DNA of 64,000 nucleotides from Incurvaria masculella (Eukaryota; Arthropoda; Insecta; Lepidoptera; Incurvariidae): NCBI GenBank assembly GCA_946894095.1, contig OX335642.1, positions 29,461,021-29,525,020 of the forward strand. The letters run 5' to 3'. The translations under genes were made by a program, and so were the position numbers. The notes beneath the pieces are model-generated. The model was given only the letters and a program-made list of their open reading frames with translations. It was not told the origin of the DNA and searched no databases. Positions 1 to 13,000 of this stretch are shown here, piece after piece; positions within the stretch are counted from its first letter, which is position 1; each line of letters opens with the position of its first letter.

Positions 1-1020
1 TCGCAAGACCTTATCTGCGCCTTGTAGAGAAACAGATTTTGTTCCTGCATGATATACTGATGCAATTGTACAATTGACATTCAATATGATATGCATCAGG
101 CTTGTATCCTTTGCCAGGATTATTTCACTCTGAGAGTGGATGCCCTTCGGAAAAACCTGCAGATTTTAGGAACAATAACATGTTCCTCCATTTAACGAAA
201 ATAAACTCATAAGTTTTAGTACATTTAATGTAGTTTTTTTAGTTACTGAAACTAAGGAAAGATCCAAGATTTTTTTATATAAAAACGAAATATTCTGAAT
301 ACTTGAAGTTGTTTAAAACATTTTCCGTTCTTGACTTTGAGACCATAAAAAATATTTGAATCTTGTTGATACGACTTGAAGGACTAGAGAAAAATTGAGA
401 GGTTTATGTCTAGCAGTGGACGCTGACTGACTGACTGACTGACTGATACGACCTGACATATTTCTAAAATAATTTTGCTTGAGTAATAAAAAATATAACA
501 TCATGAAGAGTGCCATTTCTGTAGCCAAATGTCGGTGTGTCTGTCCGTCATTCCGTCCTTCCAAATGCCAGTACTTCACAGACATTTAGCTCATGGGGGA
601 TAGAGGGAAGTAATGTGTCTTTGAACCGCTATACTATTCTGTAATGAAATCACGAAAGCAATACATAAGCGGGAGGGGTGTCGTTAGAGAGGTCTTCAAA
701 TATTAGAGGTTTTAAAAATACTTGTTGGTTTACTAAATAGTTGATGAGTAGCGCTTATGAAATCGTAAAAATGTCTCTCTATTCAATCAAAATAAGTTTT
801 TTAGGGCTTAAACCACTTTCAACGAAACTCGGTTTCCATAACGTTATGTTGTTTAGATTTTCAGGCAAAAGTTCATTTTCGGTCACGTTCTTCTCGACTA
901 TCGAACCTAAATACTAATTTAATGAAACATTAATTCGAGGTTATTCAACAACATATACATTAAATAATTTTAATCCGATTTTGAAATAAAGAGAAATAAT
1001 AAAATAATAAAAAGAAAAGT
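1..1020. other. Noncoding AT-rich region
   Basis: No exon-like frame was found. The first roughly 27 bases resemble 33521-33547, so the window opens inside a dispersed repeat. The reading frame over 313-585 is a shadow over low-complexity sequence. Confidence 0.5.
421..445. repeat. (CTGA)n microsatellite
   Basis: About six tandem copies of a CTGA tetranucleotide. Confidence 0.85.
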
Positions 1021-1024
1021 TTTG

Positions 1025-1130
1025 GTCTGGATACTCGTCGGAGGCAGGATTCGAAACTGCGACCTTTGAATTATATGTCCACCGCTCCCAGATGCCCCTA
1101 TCCACTACTAGATGGCGCTGGGTTGCCCTA
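1025..1130 (-). repeat. tRNA-derived SINE-like fragment
   Basis: On the minus strand this stretch reads like a tRNA with a B-box-like TTTCGAATCCTGCC, preceded by a possible A-box region. No intact cloverleaf was found. It is unlike the abundant SINE in this window and may be a second tRNA-derived family. A decayed tRNA pseudogene is the alternative. Confidence 0.35.
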
Positions 1131-2289
1131 TTGTTCCTATGTAAGGCATTTTTACTACATTGATTAAAATATCAACCAGATTTTTTCGTCACCAAAGTTG
1201 TTGTTGGTTTTAGCCACCACAGTCAGCCCGAAGTTCTTTCTCAAAATGCGTTTATAATGCTTTAATCTAGATGTCCTTGGATAACCTCAAATTAATGAGA
1301 TAACGGTAATGCCATTAAACAATTTAAATTATGAATGAATTATTATCGTTCAATAACGGAATCAGAGTGTACAGTGAGCAAAGTCAACAAGAAGTATGGT
1401 TTAATCAGGCCGCCATCTTGGCTCTAATTACACGTAAGAATCGCTTGATCTCACCCCGCAGGCCTCGTTAAGGGATGATTGATGGCGCCACCCGACGTGA
1501 TCCAACAGACCTGAGAGTATGAACACGTTGGATAATATCAGCGGTTTAATAACCGGCCGTATGAATATTTGATAATGTGTATGTGTCGCAGGAGACTTGT
1601 GAAAACTATTTACTTACAACTTGTCTAGGGATCTTGGAAATTTCCGGATATTTGTAAGACGGAATTTCCACTTTTTATCCAAGTAGATTTTATGATCGTT
1701 TTATAGCGCGATATTTTTTTCCAGAGAAAATTAACCTCAAAGGCGGTGACAAGGGGGATGAAAGTTTGTGTGGGGAACTCATGAAATGTTAGCAGAGCCG
1801 GGTACCTCAGCTAGTTAATAATAAATATTGATTACCCATCCAAATAAACGTGCTTTATGTTCGAAAGTTATATTTAGAAACATAATCCAACCGCAAAATG
1901 ACAACAATGTTATCCGGGTAACATTAAAACAATCAAGCATTGTATTTCGTATGATTTCATTGAAATTGAGCGGGAATTTTACCGGATATTGATCCATTGT
2001 AGTATTTTCTATATAGTAAGTCATTTGTGGTATTTACGCATGCACAGCCGCCGATGACAAACATGCAGTGGACAATGGTGCACGATCGGCTTTCCCCAAC
2101 TTACATTAAACTCCACTGCTCACCCCTCGAGTAATTTAGCGTAATGATATTCAAGCTATATTAGATAAGAAGAATGAAGCTTTTCGTAGATATAAACCGC
2201 ATGAATATCGGGTGATTGGTTCTCAAGTTACAACCGAAGTAAGATGGGAAGAGAGATGCTGGAAATTGGTGGTTTTATGTCAGTTTTAT

Positions 2290-2470
2290 TGTGTAATTGG
2301 GCATGAGTGGATAACACCATACCTACTGTCATGACACACGCCCGGCACACGAAATAGGAACCATACCAGGACTTCCTTTTGTTACATAGCTACATTGAAC
2401 TGAATGGAAAACACGGAAAACTGCTCAAATCCTTTATGCACCCCTTACAACATGCATGGAATGAAATGCA
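2290..2470 (-). repeat. SINE body/tail fragment
   Basis: The reverse complement of the abundant SINE body is recognisable: 'ccaggacttcc', 'ttgaactgaatggaaaacac' and the preceding 'taccta..gtcatga' block match the minus-strand copy at 32880-33296. The head is missing. Confidence 0.55.
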
Positions 2471-3849
2471 GTGGGACCTATTTAGTTACACCATGTAATA
2501 ATCATTTTTTCATGAAATAATGTTTTGCATTTTTAGGTAAACGAAAAGTAAGAAAGTTCACTGGATAATTTATTTATTTATTCGATGGAAAACTTACAGC
2601 TAATTGACCTCTAATTGATCGGTACCTCTGTGTGAGAAATGACGAAAATTAGAGATTTGGTTTGAAACTAATGGCTGCAATCAAATTAATTAATAAATCA
2701 ATAATCAATATTGTTATTTATAAATAAGTTATTTTTCCATTATTAATAGAAATAATATTTTCGTTTAATACTTTTCTTAATAAAATTATTAAAGAAATAT
2801 TAATTCTATTATAAAAAAAAATGAAAAATATACTTATAATAAAGTGTTTTTCTGTTTTCTTTTTTTATATCCTAAAATGTTGGTCGTCATTATTGACAAA
2901 AATAAGTCATGGCTAATCCAAGTTATGTATTTGAATGAAAGAGACAATATATTCCCTAAATCTTTAAATATTTCATATTTATTGATGTAAAATATGTTTG
3001 ATTATGCAACAAACATATTTACTACTATCAACTACAAGTTTTTGTCCTAGATTATTTTTTTCCAGCAATTTATAGGAAATAAAACAAACAATGCTCACTC
3101 TAGATGTCGCATAAGTGACCTCACCCATAGACTTATATTACTAGCATATATCACTGACCGCGCCTTACAACAGTCCAAACCATCATACCTGTCAAGACTT
3201 ATTTCCGAGTTTTAGATGAAAGGTGTCACAAGTGCAGTTAGAATAAGAGTTAGAGGAAAAAAGGTTTTGTTTGTCTTCAAACTAATTATAATTGAATTCA
3301 CCAGCACAAAGTAAAGGTTATGTCTTTGTTATATTTTCTTTCCCACGACTGCACTTCTATTCTGTCTCATTTTGTAGGGTCTCTGACAGCTTTTACAGAT
3401 TGTTCATGGTAGGTCAGCTAGACGCCACCTATTGCCATAAATCAGCACATTTCTTTCCCGTTGACTTACTATCGTCTTTCTGCATAAGTGAGGCATTCCA
3501 ATAGGTTCCTACTCCGTGGTAGGGGGTGAGATTGGCGGACTAATCTGAGCTTCGAATTAGCGAGATGTGGGCGATCGAATACTCCAAACATTTCGCGATA
3601 CAAGTATTGGTTTTCACCGTCATGTGTAATTAAATTAATTAATCCTCAGAATTGCTTAAATTAGTCTAACACAATTGCTATGCATCGATAATTCAGAAGC
3701 GCAACAGTAAAAGTAGCAAGACTTGTTCGGATCATTTTGGACTTTTAGAATTAATACGTATACTATAATACTAGTTGGATGATACTCTACAACAAGGAAC
3801 TGCCAAATTAGGTAAATAGTTTTCTTTAAACTGAACCCATTCTGTGGGT

Positions 3850-4105
3850 TCAACCGAGGGTTGCTGTTTCTATTGTTCCTTGTTCTTTGCCTTGATCTAT
3901 TCTACCAAGGAATTGTTTGGCAGTAGTATTTAGATCTAAGTGAGTATTTCATAATTGTGGATAGAAAAATATGCAATGCGAACCCGTGAAGTTTCTTTGC
4001 GGGTTCTTATTTACTGGGTTGATCGAATCCACGGATATTTGTGACGTAACCTAGTATATAATAGTTTGACTACCAAAAAGTTTAAATAAATAAAATTAAA
4101 TGTAA
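3850..4105 (+). repeat. Dispersed repeat with TTTAAATAAATAAAATTAAAT tail
   Basis: Landmarks in order are 'gggttgctgtttct', 'gttctttgcc', 'ttgtgacgtaac' and 'aaaagtttaaataaataaaa'. The same landmarks occur at 40185-40345 (+) and, inverted, at 36484-36760. The A-rich tail suggests a non-LTR element 3' end, but no coding part was seen. Confidence 0.5.
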
Positions 4106-4426
4106 CGAAAGAGAGACTGTTTAAAAATTTGTTATTTTCGAAACAAGAATGTGACCGTATGCAACGACATAGATACATCCAAATATATATCATAAACAGC
4201 AAAATATCTACATTTAGTGCAAAAATCCAGCTTTTAAGTCACATGTCCATCGATATAAAGAAAACATTTAGATCCGTTCTGATCTTTCCCCTGAGTGTCA
4301 AGTCAAGTACTTTAATTCGAACAATCTAGAGTACCTGAGCTGTCAGTTTCAATACACCCGTCACGGTGTTCGCGCGTGTTTGCCGATTGTATAGGTGCTG
4401 ATCTATGGTAGAAGAAAGGAAGAATT

Positions 4427-4530
4427 ATGCCGTCGTGTGTAGTGTAAACATGTAAAAACGATTACGGGAAAGCCAAGACGGAAGATAGAATCACATATCA
4501 CAGGTTTTCTATCGAAATTTTATCAAATGG
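4427..4530 (+). pseudogene. THAP-type zinc-finger N-terminus, broken
   Basis: The ATG at 4427 opens a frame reading MPSCVV, a TAA stop, then TCKNDYGKAKTEDRITYHRF. This resembles the start of a THAP DNA-binding domain: Met near a Cys-x4-Cys pair, then K-N, then the Tyr/Phe-His-Arg-Phe block. The later Cys-x2-His pair of the C2CH module was not found. THAP domains occur in host transcription factors and in P-element-like transposases, so this could be a decayed copy of either. The in-frame stop between the two cysteines argues against a working exon. The match is short and should be treated as tentative. Confidence 0.35.
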
Positions 4531-6171
4531 CGTTATATTATGGTGATATGTGTGGCAAGTATGGCGTATGGCGCGGTGTCGTTATCGTGATATCCGACAT
4601 TGAACGACAAAACTATCGGAAAAGCCGGTATCTCTTTCTAGCATACGTATATTCTATGAAGTACTTCCCAATAGGTATCATTTGTGGTGTGAGTGTGTGT
4701 GTATCGCGTTCGCCGGAGGATGGTGTTCTCTCAGACAATTGCGCGCCCTTTCTAGCATACATGATTTTCCTATTTAGGTCCCTCTCGCTCTCATGCAACA
4801 GAATGCGATAGATAACTGAGTGATACCAGGTTAAGAAAAAGATCTCTGAGGTGAGGATTAATACGAAAGTTGCAATTTTAAATTACCTGATTCGCGTAAT
4901 GTTAATTGAATATTCAAATGTTATATTTGGTTATAAATAGTAATATTAGTATGTTATAAATAATTTAGATGGCAAAACGTTTGTGGATTAAAAATTATAA
5001 CTGAGAGCGGGAAAATAAAAACATGAAGGCGACACCATAGGTTAGAGGGGAAAACGAGTTGAAACGGTCTCTTGTATGATGTTTGACTCTGATGGCGCTT
5101 CTAGTTGTTTTTTTAGTTCAATGCACATGTCTAAATGTTTCCCGATTCTTGTTCGATACACGGCGCTGCTCGTAACTACATAGGTTGTAATTTCTAATGT
5201 AGGCTACAAGGCAATGGCCGAAGCCCTACGAACGGAGAATATTAATAAGCTTGGAAAAAAACCTTCCATCGACAAAACGAAGACCCGATGGGTGATCCAT
5301 CTCTGTGAAAGTGACACAGAAATGAGAACCACGGCGGATCCGAAGGAAGGAATATAAACAGTCGATTGTCGCTATTCTGCCCTCATTAAAAACGCGGTAA
5401 CTACAAATGGGCCTCATATCGTCGGTATACTGGTAAAACCCGCTAATTGAATTTTTTTAGTAAAATGAGTCAATAATGCAGTTCTACTTATTTTTCAAAG
5501 CTCTTTCTTATGGTATAACCCATATATTGCTATGCCGTTTAGTTTTAAAGTAATGTTGTGTAAACACATGGACAATTATATCAACCATTATGAGCTATTA
5601 AACTTTCAAGTCCATTTATCTCGAAACTCTCATTTCTACACTTAAAGGGTTTAATCAGTATACTGACGATATGAAGTTACCACCTTATTTAAAAAAGGAT
5701 CGCAATATTTCTGCTATAGCCCCCAAAAAGCAGGAAGAAGCTTGTATCTATGACTTATAGGCGGGCGTACGAACAGTGTTTATTGTCATTAAAGAAACTG
5801 TAGATTTTTTTGAAGTGCTTAATGTGATCGCCATTGCAGTCGGATTTGGTGAGTGGCGCCATCTATTTTTTTTTCAAAAGACAAGATGAAGGTCACTTTA
5901 ATAATTCTTTCGAATTGACTCAGGCTACACTGAGGTTATGTTGTCGACATAGCGATTGAAAACGTTACAAAATATATGTTTCTCTTATAGAGTTATGCGA
6001 ACCCTACCACCATAGGGAAGTAGTTTCATTTTAATTTAATTTCATTTATTAAAACTTTTTTTGTAGTCAAACTACACTCAGTTACCTCCAAAACTGAATG
6101 ATTGATGTAATGACACATGTAAACAAAGCTGAGTACTAAAATCCATACCAAGGTCAGCCTCATTGGCCTTG

Positions 6172-6545
6172 TCAGCCTCAATTGGCCCAGTGGCGCGACA
6201 CTTCGGCGATCGCTCTCCGAAGTTAAGCAACGCTGGGTCCGGTCTGGTCTTGGATGGGTGACCATTCGAATTTGAGAGAGGCTGGCCGTAGTTCGGATTC
6301 CACATTAAACTGTAGGTCCCGTTCCTTACTTGCTAGGTGGTAGGGTTTATCCCGCCCGGTTTCGTACCATCGCATTGGATGAACGATGGTCGAAGCGGCA
6401 ATGAAAATTGTCCGTGTTTTCCATCCAGTTCAATGTAGCCGTGCAATATAAGGAAGGTCCTAGCATGGCACCTAGTTCCCATGTGGTGCTTCTCTACATG
6501 GCCCAGATAATAACTGCATGAAGTATTGTTCATGGTTGCAGAATC
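6172..6545 (+). repeat. SINE with 5S rRNA-derived head
   Basis: Positions 6215-6231 (CTCCGAAGTTAAGCAACG) match the internal promoter A-box of 5S rRNA genes, and 6249-6264 (CTTGGATGGGTGACCA) match the C-box, in the right order and at about the right spacing. From about 6291 the sequence switches to the body shared by the abundant SINEs here (GGTAGGGTTTATCCCGCC, then CCATCGCATTGGATGA, then CAATGTAGCCGTGC). The gene part is too short and diverged to be a working 5S gene, so I read it as a 5S-headed (SINE3-type) retroposon. A second SINE body fragment follows at 6547-6620. Confidence 0.7.
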
Positions 6546-6746
6546 CTTGGGTAACAATAGGTTCCCTTACTAGGTGGTAAGGTTTAATCCCGTCCGAGTT
6601 GGTACCATCGCATTCGATGAAAAGAGTCAAAAACTGTATCGACAAAAATAATATGCCGGACAGCTTGACGCTGGACAGACATACGAAAGCATTTTTGCAT
6701 CGGCGCACCCCTCCGTCAATAAAAACGAATGAAGCAAAATGAAGAA

Positions 6747-6963
6747 AAAAATCCACCTCAAAAGTTATTGTATTAAACGCGCAAAAAATTCGAACTTTCG
6801 GACCTTGTAACTGAGAAACCATACACTATTTTACAATGCCAATGGTCATCATACATCAAGTTTGATCAAATAAAGCGTGCATTGAGCATAATTTTAGATC
6901 TCTGACAAGAAATATGCTCATGATTTCCACGTTTGTATGGGGAGTTGAGCGGGAAGGCCCACC
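6747..6963 (-). mobile_element. Partial copy of the 542-bp TTAA MITE
   Basis: The sequence aligns with the last ~220 bases of the element at 52412-52953, including 'aaacgcgcaaaaaattcgaa' and the terminal GGCCCACC, and is followed by TTAA at 6964. The other half is missing. Confidence 0.6.
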
Positions 6964-7068
6964 TTAATAATGGCATAAGAGAGCGTCACGCCATATTTCG
7001 CCACGCCATGCATCGGTTCTACTGCGACGGAACGCCAATAGATGTTTCACTTAAACAATCTCTTCCAG

Positions 7069-10000
7069 GTGATCGCAGCGCTGGCCGTGTCGCTGGCCCC
7101 GTTCTCGGCGGGCCTGGGCAAGGGCTACAGCTCGCCCGCCATCGCGAGCCTGCAGGCGGCGGCGGCGGCGAACTCCACGCGGCGCGAGTTCAGCGTCAAC
7201 GACCAGCAGGCCTCGTGGGTGGCCAGCCTCTCGTTGCTCGGTGAGTTGGGAAGACCTTTCTCTTTCTAGAATATCGTTGCTCGGTGAGTTGGGAAGACCT
7301 TTCTCTTTCTAGAATGTCGTTGCTCGGTGAGTTGGGAAGAGCTTTCTGTTTCTAGAAAATCGTTGCTCGGTGAGTTAGGAAGAGCTTTCTCTTTCTAGAA
7401 TGTCGTTGCTCGGTGAGTTGGGAAGAGCTTTCTCTTTCTAGAATGTCGTTGCTCGGTGAGTTGGGAAGACCTTTCTCTTTCTAGAATCTCGTTGCTCGGT
7501 GAGTTGGGAAGGGCTTTCTCTTTCTAGAAAATCGTTGCTCGGTGAGTTAGGAAGAGCTTTCTCTTTCTAGAATGTCGTTGCCTGGTGAGTTGGGAAGAGC
7601 TTTCTCTTTCTAGAATGTCGTTGCTCGGTAAGTTGGTAAGAGCTTTCTTTTTCTAGAATGTCGTTGCTGGGTGAGTTGGGAAGAGCTTTCTCTTTCTAGA
7701 ATGTCGTTGCTCGGTGAGTTTGGAAGAGCTTACTATTTCTAGAATGTCGCTGCTCGCTGAGTTGGGAAGAGCTTTCTCTTTCTAGAATGTCGTTGCCTGG
7801 TGAGTTGGGAAGAGATTTCTCTTTCTAGAATGTCGTTGCTCGGTGAGTTGGTAAGAGCTTTCTTTTTCTAGAATGTCGTTGCTGGGTGAGTTGGGAAGAG
7901 CTTTCTCTTTCTAGAATGTCGTTGCTCGGTGAGTTTGGAAGAGCTTACTATTTCTAGAATGTCGCTGCTCGCCGAGTTGGGAAGAGCTTTCTCTTTCTAG
8001 AATGTCGTTGCTCGATGAGTTGGGAAGAGCTTTCTCTTTCTAGAATGTCGTTGCTCGATGAGTTGGGAAGAGCTTTCTCTTTCTAAAATGTCGTTGCTCG
8101 CTGAGTTGGGAAGAGCTGTCTCTTTCTAGAAAGTCGTTGCTCGGTGAGTTGGGAAGAGCTTTCTCTTTCTAGAATGTCGTTGATCGGTGAGTTGAAAAGA
8201 GCTTTCTCTTTCTAGAAGAATTTGCTCGCGCTGCACGCTTTCGCGTCAACGCAAAACTTTTGTATTCCACGAACAGCTCGTGGTCTACGGGCTAGAGGAC
8301 TTGCTTTTCATCCGGGAGGTCTGGGTTCAAATCGCCCGGTCACGCACCACTTTCTTTCTCTTTCTGAGTTAGATAAGTGCATTTCGTTACGAATGCGAGC
8401 TGTTCCATGGTTCGGAACCCATGTAAAACTGTAGGTCCCCTTCCCTTACTAGGTGGTAGGGTTAAACCCGCCCGGATTGGTGCCACCGCATTGGATGAAA
8501 CTATGGTTGAAGCGGCAATGAAAAATTGTCTGGGTTTACTATCCGTTCAATGTAGCCGTGCTCATAAAGGGAAGGTCCTGGCATGGCACCTCATTCCTTC
8601 GGGAATGTGGTGTATTAGGCTAATATCATAACGGTAGCTATGTGGTATTAGCCATCCATGTCAGGTTGCATAAAAAACAAAAGTAAAACTGAAGATTCCC
8701 TTAAGGTGGCCCAACCCGCTCATCTCCCCATACAAAAGGGGAAAGAAGATCACGCCTAAATTTCTTGTCAGAGATCCAAAATTTTGCTCCAAATAGCTTT
8801 ATTTGATTGAAGTAGATGTCTGATGACCATTGGCATTGTAAAATTGTGTTTGGTTTCCAAGTTATAACGTCCGAAAGTTCGGATTTTTCGAGCGTTTTAT
8901 ACAATAACTTTGGAGGTGGATTACGCAATGATAAAGTAAGAACATCTTAAAAAGATTAGTCATCAGACATAGCTTATTTAATCAAGATTTATAATCTGTT
9001 TGGTTTTTGTTAGATTTTTGACTACAGCGGTCGTGGTTTACTTTTAGCTATAAGTCGTTTTGAAATTAAAATTTTCGTAAATCTTACCAAATCATACACT
9101 ATGCACATTATCTTTTTTGTAGACAGGTTGCATCTTCCTCATCACGGAGCCTGTCTTATTCTTAGAAACAGAGAAGGTCCCAGAGCGCAACAGCACGGTT
9201 TTGTACCGTGCCCGCAAATGAGTTGAGGCCGCCTGGTTGGGCCACCTTAAATGCCTATTCGATGCTGTGACATCGTTTGTCGTCATTTAAGGCACGCTTT
9301 GTATTTCCATGTTAAACCACCGCCCGCCCCCGGTAACGGACTATTTTACGCAGTTAAGGGAATAGTTAAGTTCCTGAACCTTATGGAATGAGAACATGAA
9401 AAGAAACATGTATAACTTCAGCTAAAGTTTTACCAATGTAGTAAAAAAATTGTCCGTATTTTCCATGCAGTTAAGATGGTCCTAGCACGATACCTAGTTC
9501 CCATGTAATGCATTGAGCTAAAGTATGTATGCCATTAACCATCAATGTCCATATGAATAAAAACAGTGAAACTAACACTAGTCATAAATTAATGAAATAT
9601 CTAATAATGCCAAATACAATAGTGAATATGTTTTATCATATACCCCTTTTCTCAGAACGAGGTCATCAAACTATAAAAAAATAGGGCTTTGTACAATAAA
9701 AGTAGCGAGTATAAAATGGTCCATTAGTAAACGAGCGACCGGGCTTTGAAATGGAATATTAATAGTCCGATATTGCCAGCGTACAAATTCCATTTGCGCA
9801 TTAATAAAATCATTTCCTATTAGTCCAATTACACCGTTTGCCACGCCGCGTTGCGGTGCGGAGAGACGCCGCGCTAATGCTATTTCCCATTCCCCATTAC
9901 CAATACATCGATGAAACTGGAGTTAATGTAATGGAAAATCTAGGCTTCTACTAGCTGAGGTACCGGCTACGCTCGGATCGATGTCGTTTTGAGCTGATGG

Positions 10001-13000
10001 TGGATCGAATTGTTTCGTGGATATTATGAGTTTTCCATACAAAACTTGATCCCGTTTCAGCCCTTTCAAGTTTAATTGCCGCCACAAAAGGTAATCTATG
10101 TCTTTCTCCAAGGGTCAGACTATCTCCAAATTTATTTAACATTCGCATTCGCATTCAAAATTCGCATTTATAATACTAGTATGGTAGTAACGGCAAAATA
10201 TGTGAATGTTGTCTCTCTTTGCGGCCAATGTCATGTCATGTCATAATCAACTGCAATATTAAAGACTAAAGGCAAACAACCATATCATAGTAAATGAGCA
10301 ACACGGATTTATGTCAAAACGCTCGACAACGACAAACGAATGTTTGAATGTGTGGACCACAGCATTGGACATAGGTTCCCCAATCAATGTTCTACCTGGA
10401 TTATGAGAAGGCCTTCGATCGTGTCTCGCTTCGACATTTTAAGTAAAGTAATAGACAATTAATAACAAGTGCGTATATGAGATACTCTATCTGGTCCAAG
10501 GCCTATCTTGAGCGGAGTTCCTCGAGGTTCGGTAATAGCTACAACCCTCTACAACATATACATTACTGATCTGCATTCTATCATCAAATCCAATATGAAA
10601 TTCTTCTCAGACGATTAAAAATACTTTGATAATCCAACGACTGGTCACAGTCAACTACAAGGTGATCTGATTAACATCCACCACTGGTCTTCGGATTGGC
10701 TCATCAAGCTAAATGCTCAAAAATGCACGCAGTACTCCGGCTTGGAAAGAAGAACCCCAGGCTTACCATACTACCCGGACAACACGCAGTTGCAAAAAAA
10801 TCTTGGGATCACAATCAACTTTGATTTGAAGTGGGAACCTCACCCTTTTTTACCCAAATTGTAAAAAAAAACAACTCTCTGATATACCTAATTAAAAAAG
10901 CGTTTCATATGCTGACCTCAGAAGTTATGCTCAAAATCTATAAAACCTTTGTACGGCCCCTTCTGGAATATGAATTCCAGATCTTGCAACCCTACTTTGC
11001 CAAAGACATCTAGCAGTTAGAACGGGTATAACAAATATTCACCAAGATTCTCTTGAGCTACGTAACCTGAGCTACGAAGAGAGACTTGAAGCTATAAACT
11101 CTGGAGTCACGCTGTCAGAGAGGGGACCTAATCGAAGTTTACAAAATTTTCACCTTTAAGTAAGACTGCCGAGAGCTCATTGAAATATTTCCACGTAATA
11201 TTCGAGGGCACAACATGAAACTACAAGACACGGCCTATAGAATGAATACTCGCAAAAACTACATATCCAACCGCGTAGTAGGGGAATGAAATAAACTCCC
11301 AGAGGATGTGATTATTGCTACGACCACTGACCAATTTAAAAATAAACTGGATAACAATGTCAAAAACAAATTTAAAATAAAGAAAAAAAAACACTAGCGA
11401 CTAAATTTATCAAGTTAATGACTGGATTTGGGCTCATCAGCATATGCTGCCTGTCTAAGGGTCTCTTCCACCAAGTTCATGCCATCTCGCAATCAATACC
11501 AATACAAGATAATCAGTACTTTAAGAAAATACCCTTTATGTGTCGAATAAAATAAATCAGCACTTTGGTGAAAACCAACGTAAAACTTATATACCTACTA
11601 CTAATAAATCAATAAATAAATGTCCGCAAGGCAGGTAAAGCATGAAATCATTGTGTACAGGTATAATCTTAAACTCTGTGTTAGTAGGAGGCATTATGGG
11701 AGGAGGGACTGCAGTCCAAATTTTGGGTATAGAGCCTGTAACGAATTTGGTTTGCGCCAACTATGTCCAGCAACGTAAAAATCACAATAAAAACTTTCAA
11801 ACCTTGAACATAGCTTTAGAAAAAAAAAGGGTCGTGTTTCGTCAATTTATCCCTATAGATGTATGACATCGCAATATAGTAAGGAAGGACGAAAGTAACG
11901 ACCGGAACTCATTAGCGGCAGCAGCGTTGCCATGTTGGTGATAATACCCTGACAGTAAGGCCGGCTAGTAAGTTCTCCTTTGAATTCGGGACGCACAACA
12001 TCGAATGTCCGTTGCACTTAACGACGTCCTGTGCAGTTCTTGCATGTTGTTGGAACTCAAGAATATCATGGGTTTACCATGGTAAATTAACACATCGGGT
12101 GATTTAATCTTACATTTAGTTACATTTTGTAGTATTTTAACTATCAAAAGTTGCACAAAATGCACCTAAATGTCAGGTTTAATCACTCACTTGGCTGTTC
12201 ACCCCGCGAGATAATTTACCACCGTAACCAAGAAGTTGTCAAGAAGACCTAAACCGAGTGAACCAGTGGTCAATGGACTGGCTGATTAAACTGAACATTC
12301 AGAAATGCACTGTTCTCCATCTAGGGAAGCAGAACCCGCACCTTCCATACTTTCTAAACAATACTCGACTATGTGCGGTGCACCAGCAAAGAGACCTAGG
12401 AGTCCTTGTAAATCATGATCTAAAGTGGGAGCCTCATATTGCACAGATAATAAAGAGAGCTAACTCCATGACCTATCTCATCAAGAAGTCCTTTCGCCAC
12501 CTCACTCCTGAAGTCACAATCAAAATTTACAAGTCATATGTACGACCTCTCCTGGAGTACGCTTTTCAAGTCTGGCAACCCTACTTCATCAAAGATATCA
12601 CTCTACTTGAAAATGTACAACGAAAGTTTACAAAAATCCCTTGGCAGCTAAAAAGCTTACCCTATGAAGAAAGATTGAAGGCCCTCAAACTACCAACCCT
12701 GCACCAAAGACGGATGCGAGGCGATTTAATAGAAGTGTATAAAAGAAATACAACTGTGAAGCAATGAAGGAAATGTTCACACTTAATCATAAAATTCACC
12801 TGCGTGGCCACACTCTAAAACTGAATAAAACAGAACTCAAAACCAACACACGGAAGCACTTCATAACCAACAGAGTGGTTGACGATTGGAACCAACTTCC
12901 AGAGGACACTATAAGTGCAAACAACACTAATCAATTTAAGAATCGTTTGGACGCTTATCTAAATAAATACATTTTTAAAATAAGTAACTAAGTGAACTGA

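Larger units (their letters stand above)
1131..7068. other. Intergenic region upstream of visible transporter exons
   Basis: This region holds repeat fragments listed separately (2290, 3850, 4427, 6172, 6747) and otherwise AT-rich sequence. The initiator exon of the transporter should lie here or beyond the left edge. I could not identify it, because the missing N-terminal piece is probably only a few codons. Confidence 0.4.

Noticed and set aside
6172..6290. Functional 5S rRNA gene
   Set aside because: Only the internal promoter region is conserved; the 5' and 3' thirds do not match a 5S gene and a SINE body follows directly.
7231..8219. CRISPR-like array because of regular repeats
   Set aside because: The whole 43-bp unit repeats without unique spacers, and the host is a eukaryote.
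11642..11866. Small gene of 74 codons in transporter intron 1
   Set aside because: It lies just after a LINE tail, has no recognisable motif and no supporting splice sites.
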